Shown here: in pieces, positions 12,024-23,522 of the stretch | How positions within the stretch are numbered: position 1 is the stretch's first letter | Layout: each line of letters opens with the position of its first letter | NCBI GenBank assembly: GCA_000934385.1 | Contig: KN880492.1 | Coordinates: 1 to 64,000 of the forward strand | Reading direction: 5' to 3' | From: Cylindrobasidium torrendii FP15055 ss-10 | Taxonomy: Eukaryota; Basidiomycota; Agaricomycetes; Agaricales; Physalacriaceae | DNA length: 64,000 nt | The notes under the pieces: generated by a model | What the model was told of the DNA's origin: nothing | The model's database searches: none | Seen by the model: only the letters and a program-made list of their open reading frames with translations | Made by a program: the position numbers and the translations under genes

Positions 12024-14641
12024 TCACGATCCACCGACATCACCCACCCTAGTCAACGCAATCCTCCGTTTTTTCTTCGTCGGCGGTTGAGCTTGTTCAT
12101 CGACACTTGGCCCAGCCACAGGCTCCTCCTTCTCCCTCTCTCTTTTCTCCCGTTTTGTAGGTGTTGCAAAGATACTGTGGTCGTCGGCCAGGCTATCTTG
12201 GGGGATCCCGCTACCACTCGCAAACGGTAGCGACACATTCGCTAGCCCAGGCGTGGTCGCTGGTGTCCCGTTTCTGGAACTCACACTCCCGCTCCTCCTT
12301 GCCGGTGTTGGACTAGGATCAATCGGCACCGAATTACTATGCGCGATGCTTTGCAACTGTATGCTCTGTTGTTGTGTTTGGTGCGGTGAAAGAATTTCGT
12401 CGAACACGACCAGCGTGCAGTACCCATCACGCGACGAGAGCATGAGACATTGGCCATCTGGGGACCAAGTTGCGTCCGTGAACTCGTCGTAGTGGAGGCG
12501 CGTGAGCAGGCATATTGGTCCAGCCTGCTGAGTGTCGTAGATGAGCACGGCATCCATGGTCACGACGGCGAAAAGCATGCGGTATGGCAGCGCGAACACA
12601 GAACTTGTCCTTGCTGGTGTTGGTGACCGCAAAAGTGTTGCCGTCGTCGATGGGTTTCCTACGTGTATCGGGGTGCCAGGCTTAGACGCGGCGGGTGTGA
12701 TGGGACGGGTACTGTCGAGTGGCGATAAAGCTGGGGAAGCCATGATATTGAAAGAGTTGGGTCGCTTAGGTGCTGGCGCCACAATGCGCTGAGAAGTCAA
12801 CAGAGTGTTATCCATAGAGGATGAAGGAGTTGTCCCCGATGATTCGGCAACGTCAACTTTGAGAGTGCCAGAAGCACCGACTCCTTTGCCTACGGCGCCT
12901 GTTGGAGTACCGTCGTCTAGTCCCCCAACGTTCGAACGCAAGTCAAAGAGTACAGGATTGAAGCGGACGGCGACACTGGTCTTTTTGTGGCCAGGAAGTT
13001 GGGCCACTGGAGGACGGGCGAAATTGGCGCGCGTGTAAATATAGGCACAAGATGTATTGCCTTTGCCATCGTCGTCCTCTGAGAAGTCTGTGTTGAGCGT
13101 CGGCCGAAGCTTGCGTCCACGCTTGACACCCTCGTCGTCCTTGATAAGCACTTCTGGGTCTTCGAATTGGCCAGCAGGCGTTACTAATAAACCGCCATCC
13201 GGGCTGAAGGTGAGGCGTCGAAAGAAGTTTGAATAACTTTCGTCTCCGTATAGACTGGTGTTGCCTTCGCCAGATGCATGGAGCCAGGCCGCGGTACGGA
13301 TAGCTGGAAGTGCTGGCATTGGGCTTGGCGACCGATAACGACTGAAATTGGAGGGCGCCGGCGAGGAGGGTGCGTTGGATCCGCTGAAAGACGATCTGCG
13401 AGAAGAAGGCTGAGGGAGACCTTTCTCAGCAGGCGGGTGAAACATGGCTGGAGTGGATGCGACCGAAGTCGCAGGGGTAAGAGGGGCAGCGTCCAAGTTG
13501 GACGCGGTAGACCACAGCGCGGGGCCGTCTGATTTGTCGTCGAGGGCAGACTCGACGTCGCTGGTGGCGGTAGCTGTACTTTCGCGGCGGACGACTACCG
13601 GTCGGGTCGGCTGCCTACCTCGGCCATCCTCGCTGGCAATACTGGGAGTTCGCCTGGACCGTCTGCCAGCGCCGAGGTGGATGTCCCTGTTCCTACCGAC
13701 GGCGTGGACCTCGAACATGTTATGGCTGGTATTGATGCGATAGACGTGCATGGTTTTATCTGACGACTGGGTGGCGATGTACTCGTTCAACGGGTCCCAT
13801 GAGACACCCTGGACGTAATGATTGTGTTCCGCAATCTCGTGTACGCATTTGCCATCGCTTGCTTGAAAGACGCGCGCGACGTTGTCTGTGCTTCCAGTGA
13901 TGATATAGTCGGCATTCGGGCTCCAAGCGAGATCGTAAACTTGCATTTGAGTGCATCTAGGCCGCGTTAGAAGATACAGTGGTAGTTGGGTTTGACAAGC
14001 GAACAAACCGGAACATGCAGCGAACGCGCCAGTATTCCTTTTCGTTTTGCAACTCCTCTGCGCTGAGGTCGCTGCCGTACGTTGTTGCCTGTGGGGTTGT
14101 TGAAGGAGCCCAGATGATGATCATACCATCTAGAAAACCCGCGTTGGTGAAGCGAAGAGTGACAAAGCGCGTTTACTTACCATCGCCGGCCGAGGCAATA
14201 AGTTCGCCTGAACGATTGAGAATGGTGCCAAACTTCAGAGACAAGTCACACACCATTGGGGCTCCATCGAACGACGTTCACCGCGGCAGAATGTCGGCTC
14301 AGAGTCGCCAAGTATTCTACACGCGGTTCATGCGGGCTCCGGGACGTCGTAGACGCGAGTGGGATGTCTGGACGGATATTGGGGTAGACCATCCAGACCT
14401 ACGCAGATAAATCAGAATATTCTTACGCGCCTCTTCGCGCGCAACGTACCCGAACATGGTTGTCTTCACCGCCTGTGGCAATCCGATACTTCTGCTCCGC
14501 CCACTTCTCTGCCCATTCCATGCTGTTTGTGTCGAGCGCTGCTGCCGCTGGACGCGCCTTCTTGCTTGGCATCGGCTGGAAGTCACAGGTTGATATCGGC
14601 TTGGAGTCGTGCCATCGAATTTCTAGCGTGCGAAAACGCAT
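12024..14641 (-). CDS. CAC2: Chromatin assembly factor 1 p60-type WD40 subunit (Cac2)
   Basis: Middle subunit of CAF-1, the nuclear chaperone that deposits H3-H4 behind replication forks. The start MRFRTLEIRWHDSKPISTCD is the conserved Cac2/p60 N-terminus. WD repeats follow: YRIATGGEDNHVRVWMV, YLATLSRHSAAVNVVRWSPN, GELIASAGDDGMIIIWAPS, MQVYDLAWSPNADYIITGST, HYVQGVSWDPLNEYIATQSS, and later LLTRLHYDEFTDATWSPDGQ with LMLSSRDGYCTLVVF. Long Ser/Pro/Thr-rich insertions separate the later blades, as in basidiomycete homologues. A basic end (PPTKKKRRIALTRVG) may be a nuclear localisation signal. Four or five short introns lie in the first third (13990-14460). Family identity is clear; the symbol follows yeast usage. 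The reading frame looks intact and the gene is probably constitutive. Confidence 0.92.
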
Positions 14642-15112
14642 CGTCGCTGTGTGCAACGCTGAAAAACGCGTAAACTGGCAGATGGAGTTGGGGTAGTTGA
14701 TGGTGGTGGCCAAATACAAAGGTCTCGGCCGGTTTACCTAAAGTCCCGTGAGCGCCACAACCTTCCCAAAAGAGCCACCGAGCGTCCATGGTTGATTCTG
14801 CCTCCAGAGTCCCAGATCAAATCCGGACCTTTGACTGCCGTTCCACTCTCTGTTCACCAACTTCTAGATTATCGATGTACAGGCTACGCAATTCCAAGCC
14901 GTTTCTCTGAAACTGGGTCAATAGCCCGCTTTGACCTACTTGGGCGCCTCTGGGCAATGGGTTAATTCGGCGCAGTGGCACCTTCCGGCTTGGACGATAA
15001 TGGAACTCGTCCTGGATGGCTGCCTTTCAGGAAAGCGTTTGGTCTCAGCAGTCCTGGTTCTTTGTGGCCAACCTGGTGGCGCCGCATTCGAGGGCTATAC
15101 ATTCGAATAACC
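14642..15112. other. Upstream region of the CAF-1 gene, before the tandem duplication
   Basis: This ~470-bp segment serves as the likely CAC2 promoter on the minus strand. It is not shared with the second repeat unit. I see no gene in it. Confidence 0.45.
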
Positions 15113-17905
15113 CCCACGCCGTTTCAATCTTGTTCTCAACTTGTTCTCTTATCTAGCACCCTGCTGAAATCTACGGAGGACTGAACGAATTTGGCCTTTG
15201 ACAGGCAATTGTTCTCGGAATCATCCGACAATGAACGGCCATTTTCGCGGTGAACTGGTTTTAGCTCGATTCATCATCTATAGCTACTCATGAGCGAGGT
15301 CAGTCTGATGTCCGAACCGCGCCGCACCAGATATTAACTGACAAGTACGCAGCGTACGCCCCGCCTCCCAGATTGCGGCGGCGTGCTGGAGTCCGACTTG
15401 CCAACTAATAACTGGCACCGTGCGCACGGCCTTGCGGCGCTCCAGCTCTGGACGACAACAAGATGGCTTTGTGAAGTTTCTACGACTACTCACAGCGACG
15501 AAGTGACAGTGGGAACAGGGAACTCCCGTGGAGCGGTTATAGTAGAACGGTGAGAAGCAGGGTGTGGTGTCAAATTAACCTGATTTCGAGGGTACAATGC
15601 AAAAATCACAGCAGGCGTAAAGAAGCAAACGAGGTTTTTTTTTGGTATGAACAGTACTACTAAGGGGCATCTGATTGAGGGTGGTCGATGCTATACTTGG
15701 CAGCGATGCTTTGGGCTGTGGAATGTCGTGGATGTCCAATGCCACAAGAAAGTGCAACAAACCCTCAGGCCAGGATCTCTGGACTCGGTTTGTGTGGATG
15801 TTCAGTGCATGTTATAGCAGAAATTCGTCGGGTCTAGGCATTTCAATTTGATTGGATGGTATTGAAGTGGACGTTCACACAAGAGTCAAGCGCTCCTCGT
15901 TCTGGAGGATAGTAGTAATTCGAGGCCCTGGAGGAAAGAGGGGATTTCTCAAGATGGGACACACCAGTATCATATTCCAAGCCTATGAGATACAATGAGG
16001 TCACACAGTTCTGATTTTGAGCTTCCGAGCCAGTTCTGAGCTACGCATTTGCCTGGCCAGTGGCCGGGGGCTCGGTCCGCGATTCGATCATGGTTGTATC
16101 CAGTTTCATAAGCTGGACTTGCTCTTACGCTCGTATAATGTTGTCACCGCCGCCGCCGTCTTGGTCATGAATATGTGAGCAATATGACTCTGAGCTGTGA
16201 ATGCTATGACCCCAGTAACTTAATTAACAACCCCACGCCTTAGACTTGAGCTATCCGGGCGGGTAGATGCGGCGCCGAGGTCGACTACCGCCAAGTTCTG
16301 CGGAAGAAGCTCAGCGGGAAAGAGCGGTACTAGCAGTCACCAATCTTTGTCAGCTAAAACATCAGTCATTCTCCAGAAATCTCGCATCAATGCTCTAGTC
16401 AAAAGTTCGTTAAAAAAACATGATGTCCTCTGCTTTCAGAGACAGCACAACGCTCTTCCCCAGTTATCTTGTGAACTTGAAAGCCTCTCTCGCACAAACA
16501 ATCCTCCAAAATGTCCTCTCAGTCTGCAGAATTCGCTCTCCAGAACCAAATCGCACTTGTTACTGGCGCTGGCACTGGAGTGTGGGCGATTCACGTTAAT
16601 CTGCATTGTGTCGCCATTTACCTCCTTTGTAGCGGCCTCATTATTGCCAAGGCGCTCGCAAGTCAGGGCGCCAAAGTCTACATCGCTGGGCGCCGTGCTC
16701 ATGTTCTCGAGAACGCCGCCGCTTCCGTCAATATTGTCGGCCCCGGAAAAGTCGTTCCGTGCGCATGTTTCACCTCAGATTATCAGAGTGTGCATCCTCA
16801 TTGCAGTTAGCCTGCGTATGGACGTCGTCGACGAAGAGGACATCAAAGTAGCGGTCCATAACATCGAGGCTTTGGATGGACGCCTCAATATCCTCGTCAA
16901 CAAGTAGGTACCCTTTTTTCGACACAAGTTTTCAAATTCATATGGCTGCAGCGCCGGTGTGAACGGCCCTACCACTGACCCCGCCGGATTCAATGAGCGC
17001 AAGAACAATGCCGACGACCTCTTCGAGCCCGAGGCTTTTGACGACTGGGTCGCGCTGTTCAAACTGAACACCATCGCTCCGTTCTTCCTTATCAAGGCAT
17101 TTACACCGCTCCTCCTTAAAGGTGCCGCAGAGCACCAGGGAACCGCCAACATCATCAACATATCCAGCACGGCAGCGAGCATCAACTACGTGAACACCAG
17201 CGCCAGTGTAAGTCATTGTCTCCTCCCGCTACTTTATTTCACAGCCCAATGTAGTTCAGCTACGGCGTCAGCAAGGCTGCGCTAGAGCATCTCACTGTTG
17301 TGCTCGCCGCACACTTCGCCAAGACGGGCCAGCCCATCAGGGTGAACGCCATTGCACCAGGTCTCTTCCCAAGCGAGCTTTCCGAAACTTTCAGCGCCAA
17401 CATCGACATGAAGGCATTTTTCGAGCAACCCTTACCTGGTTTCCTCTCCCCCGTCCCTGCCAAACGCATGGGAACGTAAGTCCTTGGTCTGCACACATTT
17501 AAGTGAGGTGCTGATCATTTAAAGTGCCGATGAGATGGGGAAGACGGCCGTGTATTTGACGACGAACGAATATGTGAATGGAATTGTCCTCACTGTCGAC
17601 GGCGCCATCTCCATTGTCAACCCGTAGATCTTAGCCTAGCCAAAGGACATCACAGTGTTATCATGACAAACTGTCTTCGAATGCATTGTATCACTTACAA
17701 CCGATGTGATTTCAGTAGCGGTTGCTGGACTGAGGCTGACTCGCGCAATTCCTGCGCCTGTCCTTTGGGCCTCTAAATTTTAAAGCTTAAAGCTTCAAGC
17801 TGCGTTCGTTGATATTGTACATTGCTTCGAATTGACTTACAGTATTTATCGGTACACATAACCAAGTCCTAATAGCATAACAGTATCCAGAAATACATAC
17901 ATAGT
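15113..17905. repeat. Tandem segmental duplication, unit A (2.8 kb)
   Basis: The unit runs from the block CCCACGCCGTTTCAATCTTG to the block ACATACATAGTC and is repeated directly at 17936-20700 after a 30-bp spacer (17906-17935). Shared blocks appear along the whole length, including the upstream non-coding half (for example GTACGCAGCGTACGCCCCG at about 15350 and 18148) and the dehydrogenase gene. The upstream half carries many small indels between units, while the coding half differs mainly by substitutions. This is a gene-scale duplication with its own promoter, not a transposon: I see no terminal inverted repeats. Confidence 0.9.
16511..17626 (+). CDS. Short-chain dehydrogenase/reductase, copy 1
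   Basis: A classical SDR with an NAD(P)-binding Rossmann fold, acting on an unknown alcohol or ketone in the cytosol. The cofactor motif TGAGTGVG (TGxxxGxG) is split by intron 1. The downstream motifs are VVPLRMDV, the NNAG motif (split by the intron ending at about 16950), IINISSTAASINY carrying the catalytic Ser, and YGVSK carrying the catalytic Tyr and Lys. RVNAIAPGLFPSEL and the C-terminal VNGIVLTVDGAISIVNP are typical of the fold. Start MSSQSAEFALQNQIALVTGA. Five introns; intron 1 has a weak donor (GTGGGC), where copy 2 has GTGAGC. The protein would be about 290 residues, normal for the family. Near-identical to copy 2, with changes such as VGLIIA/VGLMIA and SFSYG/SFGYG. Confidence 0.92.
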
Positions 17906-17935
17906 CCGAGTTCAGGCTTCACATTTAGATTCCAG

Positions 17936-20700
17936 CCCACACCGTTTCAATCTTGTTCTTTTGCAGCACTCTAGGGGAAAAGGAATGACATTGGCCTGTG
18001 ACGGAACCATCCGACGATGAATTTTCGCGGTGAGCTGGCTGTGTGTGATAGCACGCACTAGCCCGATTCATCATCGCCATTCTCTACTCATGAACGAGGT
18101 CAGTCCGATGCCTGGACCACGCCGCTTCAAAAATCAACTGACAAGTACGCAGCGTACGCCCCGTCTTCCAGATTGGGGCGGCGTGCTGGAGTCGCTGCCA
18201 ACCAGTAGCATGATGCCACTGGCACCGTGCGCACGGCATTAAATAAGTGCGGCGCTCCAGCTCTGGACAGCAACAAGATGGTTTCGAATAGTCACAAGCG
18301 ACGAAGTGACTGGGAGCAGAGAACTCTTGTGGAACGGTTGTAATACACATAGGTTGAACGGTGAGAAGCAGAACGTGGTGTCAAAACCTGATTTCTAGGG
18401 GAAAATCACAGCAGGCGTTGAAGAAGCAAAGGAAGTTTTCGGTGGGGTTATGAACAGTACTAAGGGACATCCAATTGAGGTTGATCGATGCCAGGCGCTT
18501 GGGAGCGATGCTTTGATGCTGTGGAATGTCGTGAATGTCCATGAGAAAGTGTGAAAGATCCTCAGTACAGGATCTCCGGACTCGGTTGGTGTGGATGTTC
18601 AGTGCACGTTGACAGTCGGCAGAGCAGAAATTCGTCAGGTCTATATTTCAACTTGTTTGGACGGCATCGAAGATGGACGAAATTCGCACAAAGCGCAGCT
18701 CCTCCGAGTCGTTCTGGAGGATAGTAATTCGAGGCCCTGGAGGAAAGTAATACCTGAATCGATTGGGAGCTTGTATCAAGAGGGGCTTTCCCAAGATATG
18801 GGACCCACCAGTATCGTATTCCGAGCCTATAAGATACAATGAGGTCACAATTCTGAGCTGCTTGGCCTGGCGGGGGTTTCGGTCCGATTCGATCATGGTT
18901 GCATCCAGTTTCATAAGCTAGACTTGCTCTTACGCTCGTATAATGTTGTCACTACCGTCGTCGTCTTGGTCATGAATATGTGAGCAATACGAATCTGAGC
19001 TGTGAACGCTGTCCCCCAGTAACTTGATTAACAACCCTAGGCCTAAGACTTGAGCAATCCGGGCGGGTAGATGCGGCGCCGAGGTCAACTACTGCCAAGT
19101 TCTGCAGGAGAAGCTCGGCGGGAAAGAGCGGTACCAGCAGTCACTAATCTTTGTCAGCTAAAAACATCAGTCATTCTCCAGAGATCTCCCATCAAAGCTC
19201 TATGCAAAATTTTGTTAAAATACATGTCCTCTACCTTCAGAGACAACACAACGCTCTTCCCCAGTTATCTTGTGTACTTGAACGCCTCCCTCGCACAAAC
19301 AATCTTCCAAAATGTCCTCTCAGTCTGCAGAATTCGCTCTCCAGAACCAAATCGCACTTGTTACTGGCGCTGGCACTGGAGTGTGAGCGATTCACGTTAA
19401 CGCGCATTGTGTCACCATTGACCTCCTTTGTAGTGGCCTCATGATTGCCAAGGCGCTCGCAAGTCAGGGCGCCAAAGTCTACATTACTGGGCGCCGTGTC
19501 CATGTTCTCGAGAACGCCGCCGCTTCCGTCAACATTGTTGGCCCCGGAAAAGTCGTTCCGTGCGCATATTTCCCTCAGATTATCAGAGTGTGCATCCTCA
19601 TTGCATTTAGTCTGCGTATGGACGTCGTCGACGAAGAGGACGTCAAAGTAGCGGTCCATAACATCGAGGCTTTGGATGGACGCCTCAATATCCTCATCAA
19701 CAAGTAGGTACCCTTTTTTCGACACAAGTTTTCAAATTCATATGGCTGCAGCGCCGGTGTGAACGGCCCTATCACTGACCCCGCCGGCTTCACTGCGCGC
19801 AAGAACAACGCGGACGACCTCTTCGAGCCCGAGGCTTTTGACGACTGGGTCGCGCTGTTCAAACTGAACACTATCGCCCCATTTTTCCTCATCAAGGCTT
19901 TTACACCGCTCCTCCTCAAAGGCGCCGCAGAGCACCAGGGAACCGCCAACATCATCAACATTTCCAGCTCGGCGGCGAGCATCAACTACGTAAACACCAG
20001 CGTCAGCGTAAGTCACTGCCTGAAGGTCCCCCGCTACTCTAGTATCTCACAATCCGATCTAGTTTGGCTACGGCGTCAGCAAGGCCGCGCTGGATCGTCT
20101 CACTGTTGTGCTCGCCGCACACTTCGCCAAGACGGGCCAGCCCATCAGGGTGAACGCCGTTGCACCAGGTCTCTTCCCAAGCGAGCTTTCCGACACTTTC
20201 AGCGCCAGCATCGACATGAAGGCACTTTTTGAAGAACCCTTCCCGGGTTTCCTCTCCCCCGTCCCTGCCAAACGCATGGGAACGTGAGTCCTTGGTCTGC
20301 ACACACTGAAGTGAAGTGCTAATCATTTAAAGTGCTGATGAGATGGGGAAGACGGCCATATATTTGGCGACGAACGAATATGTGAATGGAATTGTCATCA
20401 CTGTCGACGGCGCCGTTTCCATTGTCAACCCGTAGATCTTAGCCTAGCCAAAGAATATCGCAGTTACAGTGTTATAATGACAAAATGTCTTCGAATGTAT
20501 TGTATTACTTACAACCGATGTGATCTCAGTAGCGGTTGCTGGACTGAGGCTGACTCGCGCAATTCCTGCGCCTCCTTCAAAGCTTAAAGCTTCAAGATCC
20601 GTTCGTTAAAATTGTACATTGCTTCAAATTGACTTACAGTATCGGTACACATAACCCAGTCCTAATAGCATAAACAGTATCCAGAAATACATACATAGTC
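17936..20700. repeat. Tandem segmental duplication, unit B (2.8 kb)
   Basis: Second direct copy of the unit at 15113-17905. It begins CCCACACCGTTTCAATCTTG and ends ACATACATAGTC at 20700, after which unrelated sequence (ATACGGCAGATCAGC) starts. It keeps the upstream region, the whole dehydrogenase gene and the 3' flank. The duplicated 3' flank includes the AGCTTCAAG and CGGTACACATAACC blocks. Confidence 0.9.
19312..20435 (+). CDS. Short-chain dehydrogenase/reductase, copy 2
   Basis: Tandem paralogue of the gene at 16511. It has the same five-intron layout, the same start (MSSQSAEFALQNQIALVTGA) and all SDR motifs: TGAGTGVG with the intron inside it, PLRMDV, NNAGVNGP, IINISSSAAS, YGVSK, RVNAVAPGLF. 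The in-frame TGA seen at about 19385 lies inside intron 1 (donor GTGAGC) and is not a lesion. Both copies appear functional, with mostly conservative replacements such as DRL for EHL after the YGVSK motif and ITVDGAVSI for LTVDGAISI at the end. The duplicated 5' region suggests both share regulation, but indels there could have separated it. Confidence 0.92.
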
Positions 20701-20749
20701 ATACGGCAGATCAGCTCGAACAAGAAGTCACAACCACGTTTGGTGAAAC

Positions 20750-22553
20750 CTACGAGAACGCCAGTGCGGCCCAGGCCGCAGCCGCGCCGACGGTAATGGT
20801 CGCAGTTGTGCGGAGCATCATGCCTGCAACCGACTGGCGTTTCGCCTTGGGCACTTCGACATCGCTCGTCTCACTCTCCTCGAGCTTTCGCTTCAAAACC
20901 AGGCCATCGATGTCCATATCCAATTTCGTGGCCCTTGCCGCATCGCGAAGTGCCTGCAACTCGCTCACCAACTTCTTCGCCTCTGTTAACTCCTTTTCTA
21001 TCCTCGCCTCATGGACAGAAGTCTGCCTCTCGCGAGCAGACTCGGCATCTTTGCTGAAGTCCGCCTGGGCCTCGCACTCCATCTTGAGCTGCCGCATCTC
21101 CGCCACCAAATCCTTCAACGTCTGAACATTCTGTACGACTTCAGGCAGGTCCGCAAGAGGTGTGTCCTCACGATCCTGAATGTTGTCCTGGATGCCTTCG
21201 ATTTGGGCTTGGATATCGGGCATATCGCGGTTCTCGATGTTGTCGAGCTGCTCCTCGAATTTGTCGAGCAGTGTACGGAAAGCGTTCAAGTCCTTCAGTG
21301 CGCCTGCAAGCTGTGATTGCATTGCTTTGAGTTCTTGAATCTCACCGGCAAGTTTGCCGTACTCCTCACGAGTGACAGAAGTGCTATCGTCCTTCGCAGC
21401 AGGGATGTGACGGAGGCCAGCGGGTGGCGGGACTGGGGATGTGCGGCTCGAGGATGCCGCCGAGTCAGACGGCCAGGCGCCGACCACGAATGGCTCATCC
21501 GCGACGGAGAGATCCATAGGTTTAAGAGACGGGCTTCGGCTCAGGCTATCCAAACGGATTGGCTTGCTGTGTTTGGAAATCGGCGACGAGGCAACGGCGT
21601 TGAAGAAGTACGACTTCAGGGTGTTCACAGGCGCGGTGCCTTTGTGAAGAGGCGTGACAGGAGCCGGCTTTGACGGGAGCTCTTCGATGTCCGAGTCGTT
21701 GTCGGACGATTCAGACGACGAAAGCGACATGTCAACGTCGTAGTCGGAATTTAGGCCGTAACGGCCCGAAGTCGTAGGCTTTGCTGGGATGTAGCGTGTG
21801 CTTGGAGACATGCACGTCGAAGGGCGATTTAAGCCTGTCGATGGCTTATGCCAGGGTGGGGTAGGAGGGTCATGGGTGAAGGAAATACGGGCCACAAGGG
21901 GTTCGACGAAGCCTGACCCTTTCTGGACGGGCTTGCCTAGAATAATACTGTCACCGGCGTTGATGACGGCAGGATAACCGGGGACCAAAGGCAGTGGGTG
22001 TGGTTGGTCGTTGCGGCGTACATTTGTGCCATGATGGGAGCCTTGGTCGGTAATGTAAACCTAATCGTGTAAATCAGCGGATGGCGCCACGAGAGGCGCA
22101 GTTGCAACGCACCTTTCCGTCGTCGCTGAACTTGATCTCTGCGTGCTTGCGACTAACGACAGGGCAACGGAAAGACACAAAGCCAATCTCGAGATCCTTC
22201 CTGTCCTGTTCTGCGTCCGACAAAGGGCGGCGACCGAGAGTAAGCACATTGCTGTTGGGCCGATTGAGCTTCATAGTAGTGTGATCTGCTTCCATGGTCA
22301 AGATAACAGCTGCCAACTCAGAGTTAGCTGTGCTTGTATGTGTGCTTAGCAGCGTCGTGTGCGTACCAGATGGCTGGCGGGTCGCAGGGCGCCTGGGAAG
22401 AAAGAGAGAGCTGCTGGGAGGTCCCACATACTCGATCTCGTCGTCCATCATCATATCGAAAATGCGATTATCTGGAGGGGGAATGCCAGGTGTAGCGCCA
22501 AAGATGATGGTCAGAGACTCAGATCTGCTGGTAGTCGGCTCCGGTCCGCTCAT
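20750..22553 (-). CDS. FHA-domain protein with coiled coil and C-terminal tail anchor
   Basis: Phosphothreonine-binding adaptor of about 580 residues. The FHA domain (roughly residues 85-190, split by one intron at about 22060-22112) has the hallmark sequence: LGRRPLSDAEQ, CPVVSRKHAEIKF, and YITDQGSHHGTNVRRN. A Ser/Pro-rich linker follows. A long predicted coiled coil (LAGEIQELKAMQSQLAGALK through ESARERQTSVHEARIEKEL) comes next, then a basic patch (KRKLEE, PKAKRQS) and a final hydrophobic helix (GMMLRTTATITVGAAAAWAA) at the very C-terminus. FHA plus coiled coil plus tail anchor is the layout of SLMAP/Far9-Far10 proteins of the STRIPAK complex, which sit on ER or nuclear envelope membranes. 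That identity is inference: the protein is shorter than typical ascomycete members. Confidence 0.82.
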
Positions 22554-23522
22554 AAAGAGTGACTCGGCGGGACGGACCGATGGTGCGGCCAGGCAATTGG
22601 GATCGAATAACCACGGGCGAGTTCTGGAATATTTGGCTTGAGCGACTCTGAGGCGAAATGGCGTGGAGCGGCTGAAGATAAGGGGAGATAGGTCGCGATG
22701 GGGTCAAAATGGATGTCAACCATCGGTTAGTGGTTTGTATTATACAGTGTGTATGGCAGTTACGCCGTTATATGTGTCCGAAATGGTATCGCAACTGTGG
22801 CGTATGTGGCACAAAATGTAGTATGCAAGGTTTTCCAGGTTTCACATGGTAGCGATGTGCACGATAGCGAGCAGGCAACGGACATTAGACAGAAACGCAC
22901 CTTTGCGAGGCACAGAGCCGAACCCGACATACTCCCGCACATTTTTGCATATGCCTCTGAACCCACGGGAGCCCAATGATGACACCTCTGTCGCCAAAAG
23001 TCTTTCGTCTTTTTCATCCCGCCTATTTCCTGCGCGAGATAACCACTGGAGTGGCTAGTGGCCACCTACTACTTTCTCCACGGGCATCCCTGGGGTCGCG
23101 TTTATGGCCTGTCGCTACGAGCTCAAAATGCGGATGATGCGTCCCGTTTTTCGCAGTGTCGTGAGTAGTAGTAAATGAGAGCGTCGACTAGACATCGCGG
23201 CCAGATGGGAGCAAAAAAGCAAACCAACGATCGAGCATATGGACTTACAGTTTACTAGGTTTAGGGTTGCGAAGCGTCGCGATCGACCACGACTTAGGAA
23301 CTGAGTGGCACCACTTGCCTCCTGCCGTCGCCCTGCGCCTGCCCTGCGCTCAGAATTGTTACCGGATTGCGTTACATGACTGCAATGAACCTGTGTTTCT
23401 TCGATTTTGACGAATTAATCTTCTCATCGGACTTCACAACTTCGGTTCGAATCTGGCACGCACGATTTTGATTGTAACATTTGCAAGGTTCCGAACCCTC
23501 CTACTTACTTATAGTCTATTAC
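22554..23522. other. Intergenic, no gene recognised
   Basis: This ~970-bp stretch lies between the FHA gene start and the end of thaumatin-like gene 2. It has only short ORFs without motifs and presumably contains the FHA gene promoter. Confidence 0.45.

Noticed and set aside
19380..19440. Apparent premature stop in dehydrogenase copy 2
   Set aside because: The TGA lies inside intron 1 (GTGAGC..TTTGTAG); splicing restores TGAGTGVGLMIA, as in copy 1.
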